Shown: positions 62,132 to 64,000 of the stretch, piece by piece
Layout: every line of letters starts with the position of its first letter
Position numbering within the stretch: the stretch's first letter is position 1
Source of the DNA: Candidatus Phyllobacterium onerii
GTDB lineage: Bacteria > Pseudomonadota > Alphaproteobacteria > Rhizobiales > Rhizobiaceae
Reading direction: 5' to 3'
NCBI RefSeq assembly: GCF_028331445.1
Contig: NZ_JAQMHX010000005.1
Span: forward strand, 310,001-374,000
DNA: 64,000 nt
The notes under the pieces: model-generated
The model's input: only the letters and a program-made list of their open reading frames with translations
Told to the model about the DNA's origin: nothing
The model's database searches: none
Position numbers and translations under genes: made by a program

Positions 62132-63559
62132 CTATTGCCCTTTTGCCTGATCCTCTATGCGCCCAAGGGATTCTTCCCTTCCCAAGACTGCCAATACATC
62201 GAAAACACCCGGAGACGTTGCTCTTCCAGTCAAAGCTGCGCGCAAGGGTTGCGCGATTTTACCGAGTTTCAGCCCCGTTTTTTCCGCGTAAGCCCGCACT
62301 GCAGCATCGAGCGGCTCAGCGCTCCATTCATCAACCGCAGTAAGGTCCGGAAGTACGCCGGAAAGAATGCTCCGGCCCTCCTCGTTAAGCAAGGCGTACG
62401 CTTTTTCATCAAGTGCAAGCGGCCGCTTCGCGAAAAGATACTTTGCGCTATCTGCGAGCTCGACCAATGTCTTCGCGCGCTCCTTCAGACCCGGCATCGC
62501 GGCAAGCAATTGCTTTTTCACGTTGTCATCCAAGCGCGATAGCATCTCCGGGCCACCCTCGATCTCCGGTAGTATATCGATCAGGGCTTTGACGAGGTCC
62601 GCATCGTCCGAGATGCGCATGTAGTGGCCGTTGATCGCCTCGAGCTTCTGGAAATCGAAGCGCGATGCGCCCCGGTTGATATCCGAGATTTCAAACCACT
62701 GGATCATCTGTTGATCGGACATAATCTCATCGTCGCCGTGGCTCCAGCCGAGACGAACGAGATAATTGCGCAGCGCCGCCGGCAGATAACCCATGGCGCG
62801 ATAAGCCTCCACCCCAAGCGCACCATGCCGCTTCGACAATTTTGCGCCGTCTGCGCCATGAATGAGGGGAATGTGACCCATGACCGGCACATCCCAGCCC
62901 ATCGCATCGTAGATAACCGTCTGTCGCGCGGCATTGGTCAAATGATCGTCGCCACGGATGATATGGGTGACGCCCATGTCATGATCATCGACTACGACCG
63001 CGTGCATATAGGTCGGATTGCCGTCGGAGCGCAGGATAATGAAATCGTCGAGATCCTTGTTTGGGAACCGAACATCGCCCTGAACCTGGTCGCGGACGAG
63101 TGTTTCACCCGTCTGTGGCGCCTTGATGCGGATGACCGGCTTGATACCTTCCGGTGCTTCCTTGGGATCGCGATCCCTCCAGCGCCCGTCATAACGTGGT
63201 GGGCGGCCTTCAGAGCGTGCTTTCTCGCGCATTTCCTCAAGCTCGGCCTGTGAAGCATAGCAATAATAGGCCTTACCCCTGGTGACGAGCTCCTGTGCAA
63301 CTTCGCGGTGACGTGGCGCGCGCTCATATTGCGACACGGCATCGCCATCCCAATCAAGACCCAGCCATTTCAAGCCGTCGAGAATGGCGGTTACGGCTGC
63401 TTCCGAAGAGCGTTCTCGATCTGTGTCTTCAATGCGTAGTAGCATCTTGCCGCCGGTATGCTTGGCATAAAGCCAATTGAACAGAGCGGTGCGGGCGCCG
63501 CCGATATGCAAATAACCGGTCGGGGAAGGTGCGAAACGGGTGACAACGGAAGATGACAT
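62132..63559 (-). CDS. gltX: glutamate--tRNA ligase
   Basis: A 475-residue class I aminoacyl-tRNA synthetase. The HIGH-like motif is HIGG (residues 18-21, in [19 protein letters not shown]) and the KMSKS-like motif is KLSKRHG. The start ATG 63559 has GGAGAA eight bases upstream; the open frame continues 105 codons further but reads as noise. The 144-base spacer to gltA contains CGTAC-tcgaaag-GTACG (about 62080-62096), perhaps part of the gltA promoter or leader. Hyphomicrobiales often carry a second gltX, so this may be one of two. Confidence 0.96.
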   Translation of the reverse strand: MSSSVVTRFAPSPTGYLHIGGARTALFNWLYAKHTGGKMLLRIEDTDRERSSEAAVTAILDGLKWLGLDWDGDAVSQYERAPRHREVAQELVTRGKAYYCYASQAELEEMREKARSEGRPPRYDGRWRDRDPKEAPEGIKPVIRIKAPQTGETLVRDQVQGDVRFPNKDLDDFIILRSDGNPTYMHAVVVDDHDMGVTHIIRGDDHLTNAARQTVIYDAMGWDVPVMGHIPLIHGADGAKLSKRHGALGVEAYRAMGYLPAALRNYLVRLGWSHGDDEIMSDQQMIQWFEISDINRGASRFDFQKLEAINGHYMRISDDADLVKALIDILPEIEGGPEMLSRLDDNVKKQLLAAMPGLKERAKTLVELADSAKYLFAKRPLALDEKAYALLNEEGRSILSGVLPDLTAVDEWSAEPLDAAVRAYAEKTGLKLGKIAQPLRAALTGRATSPGVFDVLAVLGREESLGRIEDQAKGQ

Positions 63560-63672
63560 AAGTTCTCCAGCAGATGCCCGGCGTATTAGCCGAACGTCCA
63601 ATCGAATTGATCTGGCGTTCATGTAGCATAGCACCGCTGCTGTGCAAGGGCACTGGCAGAACCGGAAAGCAA

Positions 63673-64000
63673 ATGGAAGGTCCTGCCACCAGAACAAAGA
63701 CCAGAGAACAGCAGTTTTTTCTCCGTCCCGACAGCGGCGGCTATGAAATCGCGACTCAAACGCGGACCATTGATTTAGTCGTTGAAAAGGAAAACTGGCC
63801 TGCGAGGCTACGTGGACTTTGCAATTCTGCGCGAACGCAACTTCAGTCTGTGCGTCTCGCAATTCCCAAGGCATTCAACTGCGAGGTCGATCGCGGTACG
63901 CTGTTTCTGTTCTTACCTGTCTTTGCGGGTATCGGTGCGATTTTTTATTTTAACGCGGCTGTCGAACCGAGACTCAGTGCCATTCTTTCAGGGATAACCT
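63673..64000 (+). CDS. comEC: ComEC/Rec2 family competence protein, 5' part only
   Basis: A frame opens at ATG 63673 with GGAAAG a few bases upstream and runs off the right edge (109 codons). After a hydrophilic amino terminus it reads [20 protein letters not shown], which fits the first membrane span of the DUF4131/ComEC amino-terminal region. Divergent from gltX, which is where comEC is found in related genomes. Too little is visible to see the channel domain. Confidence 0.7.
   Translation, partial: MEGPATRTKTREQQFFLRPDSGGYEIATQTRTIDLVVEKENWPARLRGLCNSARTQLQSVRLAIPKAFNCEVDRGTLFLFLPVFAGIGAIFYFNAAVEPRLSAILSGIT

Overview
The window reads as a chromosomal segment of an alphaproteobacterium of the Hyphomicrobiales (Rhizobiales), most like the Brucellaceae/Phyllobacteriaceae. 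The reasons are the order rpsB-tsf-pyrH-frr-uppS-cdsA-rseP-bamA-lpxD-fabZ-lpxA-lpxI-lpxB next to gltA and gltX, an EipB envelope protein, LpxI instead of LpxH, a clpS-clpA pair, short palindromic intergenic repeats resembling those known from Brucella, and no dxr between uppS and rseP. The genus (Phyllobacterium, Ochrobactrum/Brucella, Mesorhizobium-like) cannot be fixed from sequence reading alone. No tRNA, rRNA, insertion sequence, prophage or CRISPR array was seen, and no gene-free stretch exceeds 300 bases.

1-22 kb is a catabolic region. It starts with the end of a CocE/NonD-type hydrolase and a peptide-type ABC importer (binding protein, two permeases, fused ATPase). A tight six-gene minus-strand operon follows (13223 down to 6263): BKACE-type cleavage enzyme, L-carnitine dehydrogenase, acyl-CoA dehydrogenase, ADP-forming acyl-CoA synthetase, CaiD-like hydratase, HSL-type esterase. 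It is divergent from a GlxA/CdhR-like regulator, and a 21-bp dyad lies between them. A thioesterase, a GcvA-like LysR regulator, a GbcA-like Rieske oxygenase and two tandem dimethylglycine/sarcosine dehydrogenase paralogues complete a gene set that could take (acyl)carnitine or gamma-butyrobetaine to glycine betaine and then to glycine plus one-carbon units.

22-36 kb is mixed metabolism: ornithine aminotransferase and arginase with a divergent Lrp regulator, aminodeoxychorismate synthase (pabB-pabA), an aldehyde dehydrogenase, MgtE, a LiuR-like MerR regulator, an acyltransferase-like membrane protein, an MFS carrier, a DUF599 protein and L-serine dehydratase. Four copies of a palindromic element of about 110-155 bp lie in the spacers here, two of them flanking pabB-pabA; a fifth, degenerate copy lies between frr and uppS.

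36-46 kb holds DUF1489, a small unknown gene, a D-Ala-D-Ala carboxypeptidase with a SPOR domain, a phasin, clpS-clpA, an AzlCD pair, an HIT protein, a FemAB-like protein, a ParE/RelE-type toxin-antitoxin pair, a glycerophosphodiesterase and a RidA protein.

46-64 kb is core envelope and translation: eipB, rpsB, tsf, pyrH, frr, uppS, cdsA, rseP, bamA and the lipid A genes on the plus strand, converging on gltA and gltX, with the start of comEC running off the right edge. Together these genes make ribosomal protein S2, EF-Ts, UMP for nucleotide pools, ribosome recycling factor, the undecaprenyl carrier, CDP-diacylglycerol, the outer-membrane assembly machine and the first steps of lipid A.
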